Of a stretch of 64,000 bases of DNA, positions 36,873-48,700 are shown in pieces. The DNA comes from Camillea tinctor (Eukaryota; Ascomycota; Sordariomycetes; Xylariales; Xylariaceae). The position numbers and the translations under genes are program-made. The stretch spans positions 124,850-188,849 of the forward strand of contig MU394081.1 of assembly GCA_022578605.1 (NCBI GenBank), in the 5' to 3' direction. The number at the start of each line of letters is the position of its first letter. Positions within the stretch are counted from its first letter, which is position 1. Below the pieces are notes generated by a model. It made no database searches and had not been told where the DNA came from. It saw only the letters and a program-made list of their open reading frames with translations.

Positions 36873-37900
36873 CTATTTAGCCGACTTGAGGCGCCAGACT
36901 GCGCCAATGACGAAGCCCACGAGATATCCGATGGCCGATCTCATCTATAAAAAAGTGTGAGCAGACGAATCTCATGTTTTTTTCTTTCCCAAATAAGGTA
37001 TTGGCTTATACTGACCAGCTTTATCTGCTTGGCCTGGGCCTCATGCATCTCCTCCAGGGCGCAAATTTCGGCCTCGCGCTTCTGAATTTGGTCCATAAGC
37101 AGATCCTCCATGGCTTCCTTCTCTGACTCCTTCATCTCGACCTCGAATTTTGTTCGCTGGCGGGAGCTGGAGTCCATATTCTTGATCATCTCGACGTAGA
37201 AATCTCGTACGCGGTCGATAGCTTTTTTGGTTTCCACGCCGTTGGAAACCAGCTTCTCTGCGCAGACAACCAGCTTCTCTGAGCAGTGGCGGATGAATGC
37301 GGCATGATCTTTGATCCTTGCAGAATCGCTCCTCGGGTTAGTAGTAGCGTTTGGGTCAATAATGGTTACTCCAGCCGCTGCGGCAGCCTTCAGCATGTTC
37401 TTTTCTAAGACCTCCTCTCGAAGCTTGAAGCTTGTGTTAGCTGACTTGCGGGAAGTAAATATACAATTGTCTCGAGGATTACTGACTCCGAGAGGGGATT
37501 TCTGGTCTGCAGCCGGAACCCGAAGTGCACTTTGGCTGCTGCCTTGTTGTGGTTCGGATTCGCATGCTTCTGAAGAAGCAATAGTTTCCTGATGTGATGT
37601 CAGTAGATATACCTCAGTAGTATAAGGATAGACGAGGTCGAAGAAATGAAGGGGAAAATAGAAGTGGTGCAAGGGTTTGGAATATGAGTGGCCATTAAGA
37701 GAAGAGGATGCCTAGTGTAATATAAAAGAGCGCCTAGGTATCAGACCAGTAGATGGAGGTCGAGGTGATGGATGGCGTAAGGGTGTAGGAGAAGAGGGCA
37801 TCAACATAGATGTCCTTAATATTTGGCAAGGCTTTCAGGCACGAGGGCAGCAAGGAAATGGAGAGGTAATTTATATACATACCTCATGCTGTGGAGCCAT
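36873..37900 (-). CDS. Tail-anchored coiled-coil protein, unrecognised (gene 1)
   Basis: Proposed exons (minus) 37900-37883, 37588-37016 and 36944-36873, 220 residues. I do not recognise the family. Residues 1-~60 are Ser/Gln-rich. A polyalanine patch (LKAAAAAGVTII) follows. Residues ~110-195 form a charged coiled coil (FEVEMKESEKEAMEDLLMDQ). The last exon encodes a membrane segment with basic end (IGYLVGFVIGAVWRLK). Only the middle exon is a long open frame; it begins with no ATG, so a short first exon MAPQHE joined over a 294-bp intron is proposed and is the least certain part. The last donor is GTCAGT, a weak one; reading through it gives a basic soluble end instead. It lies on the same strand as the similar gene at 39206. 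Confidence 0.55.
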
Positions 37901-39205
37901 GATAGCTGAGTGCAGCTGATAGATTCCGAGGTGGATGAGTGGCCAGTTTTGGTAGAATCTTGGATTATGTGTCAACACAGATGGTGTGTATGCGGGTTGG
38001 ATGAAAAGCAGGGTGAGAAGTAGAGAGGGAAGGATGCTAGGGCAAGATGCGAGTTGAGTACAATAGACCCACGTCTAACAATGGGAAGGTGTATTGTAGC
38101 TCGAACAGACCGCGTCACGATGAAGAATAATACAACTGATCCTGTGCTCAGACCGCGGTACGATGGCAGAAACGGAGGCTCTCATTGGCACTGGGAGGAG
38201 GATATTGCGGATCCTTTGGTGGAAGAAAAAGATTTACACCAATTCGATTGCTCAAGAATCTTCATCTTAGGGTTAGTTTCCAAGTACCACGTACATTTGC
38301 GAGATACTCGAAGTAGAACAATGCAATACAGAGCTTTTTACAGCATGAACACATATGTGTACCCGCTTCTAGTACACGCACGCATGTATACTCTAGCCTA
38401 TATCCACGATTATCTTAATTTACCTAGGGCACAAACGAAATATTTTCACTGAAGGAAAGTACTATCTCAGGAAGAGACCTTCATTTAGCTTTAAATCACG
38501 GGGCCTTGTGCTTGAACTGTCTCTCTTGGTGTGTTTACTTCTATGGCATCTCATGGTCGAGCTGTATTACGATGCCTCCGGGCATTAACGGCTGTACCTA
38601 GGATTTGTGACAAAGGAAAAGTGAAATGAGTGAGTGGATGGGTGAATGTCTTAGTCAGGAACAAAGGTTTTTTGACCAGCGCCGTTATTTTAGAATTCAT
38701 AAGGTGTCAACAACTTAGTGGTTCTCTTAGATATAGCTTGTCTAGGTATAGAAATGCCTAGGGATAGAGAACCCAAGTGACTGATGAAGAAGGCTATTGC
38801 TAAGAAGAGATATAATTTATAAAGTTGCCAAACCTAGATCTTGCAATACCATGATGGGAAGACTTGCTGATGAGCCTCCCTCTGATTATATAAACCATGG
38901 CCCTAAATATATGACAACAAGCTGTCAACCTCATTTACCCCTATTCCATTACTCCACTCTACGAAACGAAAGCACAGTGGAATGTTGTGTACAACGGGAT
39001 AGATGGTCTGTCATAACTTTTCATTGGGCTATATAGATACTACCCTGATACTCATCCTTAAGAAGTCCTAGAATGACTTTTTGTATCATATCCACACATA
39101 ACCCCCCGAAAATACCATCAATGCTAACTTGAGCCCATGAATTCCTCCCACATCTGCAGGATACGTGCTAGGTATCCAGCAGCCCTGCTCATCCTGACAC
39201 CTTTT
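37901..39205. other. Spacer between the two coiled-coil genes
   Basis: 1.3 kb separating the tandem pair. A plus-strand open frame at 38054-38452 begins without ATG and shows no domain, so it is not called. Confidence 0.5.
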
Positions 39206-40205
39206 TCACTTGCGAATAAAACGATCCAAGATAGGCGGAAGGCTGATGATGATGTGGTACACAATGCCGAGCATTAATAGGCACAATAAACAGTTCAGGT
39301 TCGAGCTGGCATCAATCTAGAACGAAAGTTGTCAACATTTCTGTAGCTTAGGCATTTGACAAGGGAGAGAAGTACAGCGGTATTACCTTATCCTTGGCGC
39401 GATTAGTTTTCTCGAGAGACGCCTTCAGTGCGGCAATCTCGCCCTCGTAGGCGTTGGTCTGGTTGCGCAGGTTGGAGATCTTGGTTCGCTGGTGGATTAT
39501 CTTGGACTCGCGCTCCTGCAATACGCTCAGAATTTCGTTATAGTCCTCCCGGCTTCGTTGCTCGAGTATTAGGATGCCGGTATAGAGGGCACGGAGGTTC
39601 TCCGTGACATCGGGCAGGGCCTGAGTAACCATCGGAACAGTCGGCTGAGGCGCTTGGTTGGTTTGGTTAGCCTGAGGGGGCCAAGGAACCTCAATATTAA
39701 CAGGTTGGGTAACATAATAAGCTGGGGTGGCCTGAGATGTTTGGGTTGATCCAGTCGTTTGAGCTGGTCGAGGTGCCTGGGTAGGCCGAGCAGCAACGTG
39801 AATACCTTGAGTGGCTTGAGGTGTTTGGGCTGATCGAGTTGCTTGAGTTGATTGAGGTATCTGGGTCGCTCGGGCTGCTTGGGTTCCTTGGGTTGCTTGA
39901 GCTGCTTGGGTTGCCTGAGCTGCCTGGGTTACTTGAGCTACTTGGACTGCTTGAGGCGTCTGCCAGACGGTCGACTGAGTCGATTGAGCTGGCTGGGTTG
40001 GCTGAGCCGGTCGAGAAGTCAATGTCTGACCGAGGCGGCTGGATCGCATAGGGTGAATGGGTCGAGCTGTCTGGGTCGACGTTGTCTGTTGCATTGGCTG
40101 CGCAGACTGCGATGCTTGGGTAGTTTGCGTTGAATGGGCTACCTGCATCAGCTGCGAGGTTTGCAAGCGCTGCGCCGGCTGGGCTCGTTGTTGAGACTGG
40201 TCCAT
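39206..40205 (-). CDS. Tail-anchored coiled-coil protein with Q-x-x triad N-terminus (gene 2)
   Basis: Exons (minus) 40205-39387 and 39316-39206 give 309 residues; the start ATG is at 40205 (the open frame runs further up without ATG). Residues 3 to ~158 are a triad repeat with Gln, or His/Arg, at every third position and Ala/Thr/Ser/Pro between (ATQAAQATQGTQAARATQ). A coiled coil follows at about 195-270 (REDYNEILSVLQERESKI, YEGEIAALKASLEKTNRA). After a 70-bp phase-0 intron the last exon gives a membrane segment (CLLCLLMLGIVYHIIIS) and a short basic end. I do not recognise a family. Architecture suggests a membrane-tethered oligomer with a low-complexity cytosolic head, possibly prion-like; this is inference. 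Confidence 0.65.
39740..40200 (-). repeat. 9-bp-period coding repeat (Q-x-x triads)
   Basis: Coding minisatellite in gene 2. The minus strand repeats roughly CAA/CAG + two variable codons (Ala, Thr, Ser, Pro, Val). Non-Gln codons at the third position are mostly Arg or His, each one base from a Gln codon. Only about three phase slips occur over some 155 codons. Confidence 0.75.
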
Positions 40206-41130
40206 GATGTTGACCAAGAATGGATATTTTGCGATGCTGTGTTGATTTAGTAAATCCAAGCAATCCCAAAAAGGAAGGAATGAAATCAGTACCGTTAAAT
40301 ATTGGTGGTGAGTAGAGGTAAGTAAGTATGAAGTGGTTGATTGTTGTTGGCTGAACTTTGAAGTTTGCGGATTTGGGAGCGTCCTTACAGAGAACTTATG
40401 CTAAAATCCTCAGCAATCAGTGCGTGGTGAATGCGGTTAGAAGACGGGTTAATTGAATTGATTCCCACAGAAGAGACAACAATAGTGGTCAATATCATAA
40501 GAAAAAAAGAAGAAAAGAAAAGGAGTGAACAAATATGTGGTGAATGACGATGGCTCATCCCTTCCTCCCCGGGGTAAATACATATGTACCTAGGTTACTT
40601 AAATCGTCACCTGGGAGACCATAGAAAGTTTTATTCCCTATTGATAAGCTCTCAGTGTTTATTGTTCAGGTAGCCCAACTAAGTTGCAAAGTATTTCCGG
40701 GAAACAATGAACAGAAATACCTCTTACCATAACAATATCATCTGTTTTAGTCCCAAATAACGGCATTGCGAATACCTTTTGATACCTAGTCCTCCACTCA
40801 ATTCGAAGTCCTCATAATTAGCCATAACAATAGAATTTAGGTCAAAATATGGCTTCTAAAAGGAGTCAAGGGCGATTGGGTGATAAAAATAAGCTCGCAT
40901 GGCTATGCTATTTATATATATACAGGAAACCAAATGTGCATTTACAAGAAATAGAATCGACTGCCAAAGTACGTTGTCGATTGTCTAATTTGATCAAGGA
41001 CCGTCCGCTGAGGTGCTCCAGCGGTTTCCTAGATTGTTTAAATCTTCATCTATATTGCTCCTCCTCCATTTGCTTTGGCTGCTGCCGACGCGGCCTGGAG
41101 GCTATGACTCCGATGGATTCAGGGGTTCGT
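40206..41130. other. Intergenic region between coiled-coil gene 2 and pectate lyase
   Basis: About 0.9 kb: the 5' flank of gene 2 and 3' flank of the pectate lyase, both on the minus strand. The plus-strand open frame at 40849-41907 is antisense to the lyase and is not a gene. Confidence 0.5.
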
Positions 41131-41975
41131 TTAGCTAGAGAGCTCCGACTCGTCGTAGATGCAGTAAGTGCCGTCGGCTCCAGATCCGTTCTTCTTGGGC
41201 TCCTTGCCGCTGCTGTTGCCGGTGTATTTGACACAGATGTCCTTGACACCAGTGACGGAGCTGTCGGTGATGGTGCAGCTATCGCCATAGTTCGAGTTGA
41301 TGCCGCAGAGCACCTTGCCCGAGGAAGCAGTGATTCCGGTCAGGGTGATGTGACGCTCATACATCTTCTTGCAGTTTCCGCAAGAGCGGTAGAGCTTGCC
41401 GAAGTCATCAACGGTGAAGTCGCTGACCTCGAGGCTACCGCCACCGTTGTGTTGCAAAACCTTATCCTCGGCGCCGAAGGCACCTCCTCCAATAATGCGG
41501 GTGATCTCATCGGCAGCTTGGTTCTTGATGGTAAAGGCCTGCAGCTGTTAGCTATGATCACTCACTTAAAGGGTTTGTTTGTACTTACGTCCTCACAGAC
41601 AGCGCTCCACCACACGTTCTTAAGAGTGCAAGCACCCTGGCAGTGGATACCCTCAGCTTGGTTAGGGCCAATGATGACGTTCGAAAGAGTACCTCCGTTC
41701 TCGATCTGGAAAACAGCATCTGAATCGCCACCTTCGGACTGGCCGGTGCAGCTGACGCCTCGGTCGAACATGACCATCCCGCCATCGAAAGTCTCACCGG
41801 CAGCAATCGTCTTAACTGCCTTAAGGACAGAGCTGCCGGATGAGGCTGGCACGTTGCCGCGGAGTGCTAGCTTCTTGAGAGCCGGGGCCGGGGCCGGAGT
41901 GATCTGAGGCTGAGGGATGGCGTTGACACCAAGGGCCAGAGAGGCGATGCTAGCGAAGACGAATCGGTACTGCAT
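41131..41975 (-). CDS. Pectate lyase, polysaccharide lyase family 3
   Basis: Exons (minus) 41975-41589 and 41538-41131 give 264 residues with a 50-bp intron. A signal peptide is likely ([19 protein letters not shown]). The PL3 beta-helix motifs are present: [53 protein letters not shown], then [12 protein letters not shown]. Many cysteines fit the disulfide-rich family. PL3 enzymes cut polygalacturonate by calcium-dependent beta-elimination, outside the cell, and are typical of plant-associated or saprotrophic fungi. The family length (about 250) and single intron are normal. The start is the only ATG before the signal peptide. Confidence 0.95.
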
Positions 41976-44900
41976 TTTGAATGATAGGAAGAGTGCTAAA
42001 AAGCTCTGTAGTGTGAGAAAGAGAGTGATAAATTAGGTTCTAAGCCTGCTTTGAAAGAAAAAGAAAGTTTAAGCACTGCTTAAATGAGTGAACTGGGCTA
42101 GAAAGCGAAGGTGATGAAGACTTGGTAGGATGACGATGATAACAAACTCCAAAAACTTCGAGAGGATACATCATGTTTTATACTTTCCTTTCCATATACT
42201 CTAGGGGGCAACTCGAGGCTCAAGGGATAGTCGAGTGGTTCGGTACATATGGGACGATACCCACTAGCAATAACGAAGGAGGATCTAGAAATCGCACTAC
42301 CCCCTGGTTATGTTTCACACAAATATGCCATCGGCAGACTAGATGCGACGGACAGGCTGCTATGATTGGATGAACAGTCATCGTCACTAGAACAGATCGG
42401 ACCCGGTGATTCGGGTTTGTTGGCCGCCTAAGCGTAATCTCGGGATGGCCCAGCTTCCATCCCACATAACTATCTACAACGGTGCTAGGTCAGGTAGTGG
42501 AGATCGGCATTGACGCCGAATGAGGCTAACTTCCCCAGTACTCTGAAGCACCGCCAAGGCTGAGATATAATTTTTCTTTTTTCCCTGCGCTCTGAAATTC
42601 TTCTTAGATATGGAGAAAAGCTTTTGGGAATCGACTCCTTGATTCCTTGGCGGCGTGATAACTTACGTTTTGCGTGTCTCTTCTTCTAACTCGTATTGGC
42701 CTCATGAATCATGACATCGCAACAGATAGATAGGTTATCACGAGAAATGTTTGCAGAGAATTAAATTAAAATCATGTCTTCAGGATTTCCTCCTAACTTT
42801 GGCCCGGTATGTAGCTTATGTAGGAATAGAAGGCTGCCTGCATTTACTAAACGTACAACATACGCGTATAGAAGTATTCTATCCAGAAGAATTCCCAGCT
42901 GTGGCTTCAAGTCCATGCCATAATCGACCGGAAATTTGGCAAGCCTCATACGAGGTTACAATGAGGAATATACTTAGTTCAGCTAAAGACATTCATTGGT
43001 TTTTCCGCTCGTCTCCTATCTTACTCCTTTTATTTTCCGTCTCTGTGTAGAGACGCATAGACAGTGCCGTACCCATTCCACTATAGTGCATTTAGTCACC
43101 AGCTCAGCTGTGATCTTGGCGTTGACTATATCCCTGCAGGAGTTGTCGTTTTGACCAATTAAATCAAAATCGCAAAGTCCCCTAACCACACTCTCGTGAG
43201 CCATAGCACGAAGAAGTTTGAGATAAATTGAGTTTAAGGAGTCCTAGTCTATTTTGTCGATAGCTGCGTCAAATTTGAAGTTTATCAGCTTCGCCCTGCT
43301 AGCGTTACTCATTTGGGAAACCGAACACGCCTAAAGCGATTCCCGTATAGGCTCCTCAAGAATATACTTCTTACCTACCAAGACTTATAGTTGTTTCACC
43401 TGGCTGAAATTAAGATTCAGTGCAGTTTTCGAGAGCTTCTTTTCCAGACCATAGCTCTATGAAGAGATTGATACTAAAGTGACCGTTATGTAGAAGTCTG
43501 TAAGTAGCGGAAAACAAAAGGACTACAAGCACAAATATGATCAATTAACATACAAGATTTACTTGTCCTTGAGTTATTATACATTAATTATATGAAATAA
43601 GTACCTATATTCAATCCCAATTGATGCCAACATATCGCTTTACAGGCTCGCAGTGGCAGGCTAGAGTCGCCTCCCACAAGGATCATGATCACAATGAACT
43701 ATGTTTGACTTGAGTTTAATTGGGTTCATTTCTCTATATACTTTTCTCACTATACAGGGCCAGCAACAAAGGTTCCTTGTTTTCTACTTATTGTTAAAGT
43801 AGGTTCGTCCATGTACGGATCCGTAAGTGAGGTCTCAATCCGATTGGTGGACAATTTAAAGGGCAAGATTCTATCTGACGTATGACGATCTAGAGATGCC
43901 GCAAAGTCCCACGTGGTAACCAATCATAGATACTCATCTATGGTGTATTAACCTGTTTATACACCCTTCCAAGACTTCAATATTATTAAAATGAAGCCAC
44001 TGACCTGGTTCGTCCTATGTTTTCCCTTTGAAACCTTGCAATCCATGTGTCTGTTGCGATTTCAGTGCGTTTTTGTGTGACTCTTTACCGATGAGTCAAC
44101 CGTATTAGGTTCTGGTTACAACATTGAAATATTCCGGAGCTGAAGCCTTGTATTATCGAAAGCGAACCATGGATTACTAAATTTGGCAAAGTCCAGCCAT
44201 CGTGGGCGGCTCTAGTCCGTAGGGTTGTGATCTGCACTAAAAGCATAGGGATATATCGCGTTTTCCGTTAATAGAATAGTGTAATAGATAGACATAGCCT
44301 CAAGGTCGACCCGGAGTTCGTCCTGCTTGACATGTTACTTTTTAATAATTATTAGTAGACGGTAAAGGACTGACGTTGGTCATCGTCTACGTGTACCCCT
44401 ATTGAGCTTGAGGAAATCTCTCCGCAGAAAATATTAAATATCTTATTCCATGAATACCGATGATGTACATTGTCTTAATAGACTACAAAAGACGCAAATA
44501 TTTTGGTGCATAACTTAGAATAAATGTCATGAGATATCAAGCAAATGCTCAGATAATCATTAGGTTGTTGTGTGGAGAATCTAGAACTACAACTGCATAC
44601 GTGATCATTACTTGTACAGAGGAACATGTTCTTGGTTTCCACCTGACCCCTGACATATAAATTGGAGGCGTAGTCATAAGCAAGAACAACAGCTAGGTTT
44701 TGTTGTGGGAACTCGGGGAATTAGGAACCACAATTCTGTGTATATATAGATTGCGTTGCTTTATAAGTTTGCGATACCTAGTTTTCTTTTTGGGGGTGGT
44801 TCTTGGCACGTCGGCGTTAGTTTACAACATCGATCAATACAATCCCTTATTTAAGTCTTTTCTATATGCCTTCTTTACAAATAAACAGTATGATGATTGG

Positions 44901-45076
44901 ATATCGTAGGCTAGGGACTATAATCCCTAGCCCCTCACAGCCTCATACAGCTGTTGATAGGGGGTCCTCCCTATCTCCAGTTCAGTATATTCCATGCTCT
45001 CTGTCGAATAACGGGAGGTCTTCAAGCTCCTACAGATATAAAACACCGTGTTCTTGTAGTGGATAGCATACATATC
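41976..45076. other. Gene-poor region, left part
   Basis: 3.1 kb with no gene I can support. Open frames are short, lack domains, and are broken by frequent stops. By eye it is richer in A+T than the housekeeping half. No TIR or LTR pair was recognised. Confidence 0.5.
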
Positions 45077-45702
45077 TTAGGATTTGAAAGGTGAGTTTTT
45101 CGAGTTTTTCAGATCTTTTGGAAAATCCCTAGCCATGAATGAATATATGGTTTCTCCTTCGTCGTCTAATTCACTATACGTAACTGTACACCGCTTTTCC
45201 GGGATATCTCGTTCGTCCAAATCATTCCCACACTTTTGACTTTGGGAGTAGGGTGGTGATAAAGACTTCTTTCTTCGTTGTATTTAGATGTGATAATCTC
45301 TTTTGATTCTTGCAAAGCCGCGTCCCGCAGAATGCGGTGTCTTAGTCCCATACCCAGCATATCGCCTATATATATGGAAGTTCTCCAGTCTGGGTTCTCT
45401 TCAAATGTTGGATCAAATGAGAGTTTTAAGAAGTGTGTTGTTATCTAGCTGAAATGATATAGATCATCGTAGTTAAGGAACTTCATGATGTGAATTTCGA
45501 TGTTCTCTGGTAGAAGCTCAAGCTTACTGAGAGTTGCTTCTGCGTCTTTTTGGTGTTCCGGCCGAAATCTATTAGCAAACACAGCGTCGATGCGTGCTGC
45601 GGCCGACTGCACATAATCGCGGATTATTCGAATAATCTCCCAGCTCGTTCGAATAGATCGTTGGAAGCGGTGTGATTCAGGCGAGGGCGTGTCGAGGCTC
45701 AT
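45077..45702 (-). pseudogene. Broken F-box protein gene
   Basis: The minus-strand frame starts MSLDTPSPES at 45702. An F-box core follows near residues 60-85 (LELLPENIEIHIMKFL, then DDLYHFS), then an in-frame TAG at 45447-45445. The same frame continues beyond the stop with protein-like sequence (FDPTFEENPDWRTSIYIGDM, LRDAALQESKEIITSKYNEE) to about 45240. There the plausible reading moves to another frame (DLDERDIPEK, YSELDDEGETIYSFMARDF) and stops near 45077. So at least one nonsense change and one frameshift break it. F-box proteins bridge substrates to SCF ubiquitin ligase. A missing intron could explain the shift but not the stop. An upstream exon is possible. Confidence 0.6.
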
Positions 45703-48700
45703 TCCAAGAATGATGCTCTGTATATGTCAAATTACTAGTCTGCGAAGCGGCGTAACTCAATGCAAAGAGCTTGCATGTTTGATACATTAGAAGAGTGCCG
45801 GACAGGCTGATAACCCATCATACTCGTTTCCTGAGGTGGTGTTGGCGCTTTGAACTACATATATGCATATATAATACTCATTAATCCACCTAGCTCAGTT
45901 GTGTCAAATAAACCATGTTGTAGCCCGCTTCAATTGACATTAATTGTTTGGTACGATCAGACGGTCTGAGGGATGTAGAATAGTCTGACGGTCAAAGCAA
46001 AGGTTATATCCATTTCTTATATAGCCCACCACATCAAAAAAAGGTAGGTCTTTGACCTTAGTGCGTGGTGTTTGTGGTTGACTACCTAGTCCATGTATGG
46101 AATGGATGTTTGCTACGCCCCCAGTATAGCTCCAGCACAGCCTTGCCTTGCCTATTCGTACCCGTGGGGTGTCCCTTCCCCCTTCCCCCTTTCCCCCATT
46201 TACAACCGCCTATTGGAAGAAACCGTGGCACTTTCTTCTTGCCTAACGCCTCACTTCCTGTACGGTAAGCCATTGGCGTTATCACCTCGCTATGCATTGG
46301 GCTGGCTGAGGGAGCCTTGCCTCTTCTCGCCTCCTCGGGAGCAGGACCTAGGCAAGAGGTAATTATACCTGGTAATATAGTATAATACCGTCATATTTTT
46401 TTCCAACCGCGTCAAGACGCATCCGAAAGTTCCCTACTCGTAAACTCCATGAAAGGTAAGAGCTTTGCATGGGAAGACACATCTGTAAGGGACTATGACC
46501 ATCATGGTTTTATGGGTTTACGAGGAATGGAATGTGAAGATGAAACCAAGATTGTAAATAACAGCGCAGAGTTTATATTGCCAAAACCCCTCCTCATATT
46601 TAACGATTATACGCAGGTTTTAATAAGGTGAAAGTCACGTAAAAAGCCCATTTTATATGTCGTGTTTAGCATGGAAGACTCCATTTTCAGATTCCCAAAC
46701 CTCCACACTTGGAGGCTTCTATACCCATAGGCATCATTTATATACAACAATGGAAGAAACTACTATAAAGGGTTCATGGGACATAATCGCTTAAGTAACT
46801 AAGAGGTCTATTTGAATTATAGGAATTTTAATATATAAAAAATCTTAAATAAGTTTTATAAAAGTCACTGGAAAGAATTGATAAGATTTTTAAGTGTTGG
46901 TTTCTAGGGGTTAAACTAATGCTTTGAATAGATTTAAAAATGATTATATTTACATATTCTTTAGACAAAGCTTCTCTTCCACAATATTATCTAATATTAT
47001 TGATTATGAATCCATGGGGTAATCAATGGTAATATAATAGTATATCAAAATATAAGTTCAATGCTAACATATTTCTAATACCAGCATAAGATAGACCGAA
47101 GTCTGGCGTGGCAGGGTTATAGCAAGCCTACGCATGAAATACAAACACTGGGAGATGAAGGTTGAAGAGAAAGTTCTATCGCTATATCTTGCGACTAGCT
47201 AGGCGTGGACTTAAAAAAAAGATGAGGTTGGGCGGAGAACTAGAACTAGAACTACAGTATCTTTGACATCGCTACCTATACGTAATGACGGTCTCTCTGC
47301 TCTTTACTAGTATGCAGTGCTAAGCACCCTAGGTTTGTCGTTTTCTCTCACTATCGTCATTTCCTTAATAGTAACCACTTGTTTATATTTCTCTTTTACG
47401 ATATGTAAACTATTTAGGGGACAAAGCGTGACTGTTCTAGTGCGGGAAATATATATATAGAAACAGGTATTTTGAACGCTATCAACGTCTATACTCCTGA
47501 CTCTTAGCGCTCAGTTCTCTGATTTCACTCTTCGAACTCTCTCACATTTTCCTGACCTATCATGCTCCCCGTTAATTTACTTGATATTAGGCATCAACAC
47601 CGTTCAAGAACCCTGCAAGTTAGAATCTTGTCGACGATAAAATCTACTCGGGATACGATGAGTAATTCTAACCACAGTTGTAATATTGACCATATTACGG
47701 TAATTCCTGCAATAAGAACCTTAAGACCCCGGAATATGAAAATCAACGCGATGGTGTAGCTTACATCGTACACTTCTCGAGAAATTAAAGGCCGCATAAG
47801 CAATAGTATCAACGAGGGGAAGGTGTGGGCGATGTGCCATCGTGTGACAATATCCTCTGACTCCCGGAAAAATAAATAGATAGATATCGATATTCCTGTC
47901 GATCTTGTCGGGAGGAACCGGGGTATTCAACCAGAAAATGCACCATGGATGAGTCTGAAAATCCGTGCTATTTGACTATATGGCGATATTACCCCTATCA
48001 TAAGTATATTAAATTCCTAGTCCCAAAAGGAAGCATTTGGGACACGCTACACTAGAGAAGTAGTAGGGTGCAGGTGTCACCTCATATTGAGGGTTATCTT
48101 GTTCTCCCTTAGTATGATTGGATCGAGGAGTACGAGATACACCACGAACTACGATACTAATGCACACACCCACCCCGCACATGTATGTTTATAAGTAGAT
48201 TAGTATTTATCAAACTTATTTCCAGTCCTATTCCCTTAAACAACAATATCATTTGCTCCCTATGCGAAGGTCTGCATCATGTGACCCCCTATGTGGCAAA
48301 CCAGATATTCCATACAATTCCGCACCACCATTCTATTTAACGATGATAGTAGTATACTCTACGAAGTATCTTGACTATGAATATAGGATAATCCCTGTTA
48401 TAATAACATGATTCCAAATCCGCAGCAAAAGTGGAGTTGAGCCGCATCATCAAAAGATTACATGGCTGGCTGGCGTCAAAAGGCACTTCCGATATGACTA
48501 AGAGCACTAGCCTTGGAAATTCGGTGTATAAACAAAATGAAAGGAGGGCCTTACGAGCACCGGCTAAGAGGCTTTCTACCCGGGAGAAAATGACGTGTAT
48601 GCAGGTAGAAGGCGGAGCCAGGATATATCACATGAAAGAGGATATATCTGGTGTTGTTTCACTAGCGTGTAATATTATGGAAAGAGAGCCATTGTATTAT

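Noticed and set aside
37589..37626. A 24-base intron joining an ATG at about 37692 to coiled-coil gene 1
   Set aside because: Too short for a fungal intron; the 294-bp intron to MAPQHE gives a sound join.
38054..38452. 132-codon plus-strand open frame between the coiled-coil genes
   Set aside because: No ATG at its start, no domain, no splice signals.
40849..41907. 352-codon plus-strand open frame
   Set aside because: Antisense to the PL3 pectate lyase, which has signal peptide, family motifs and a proper intron.
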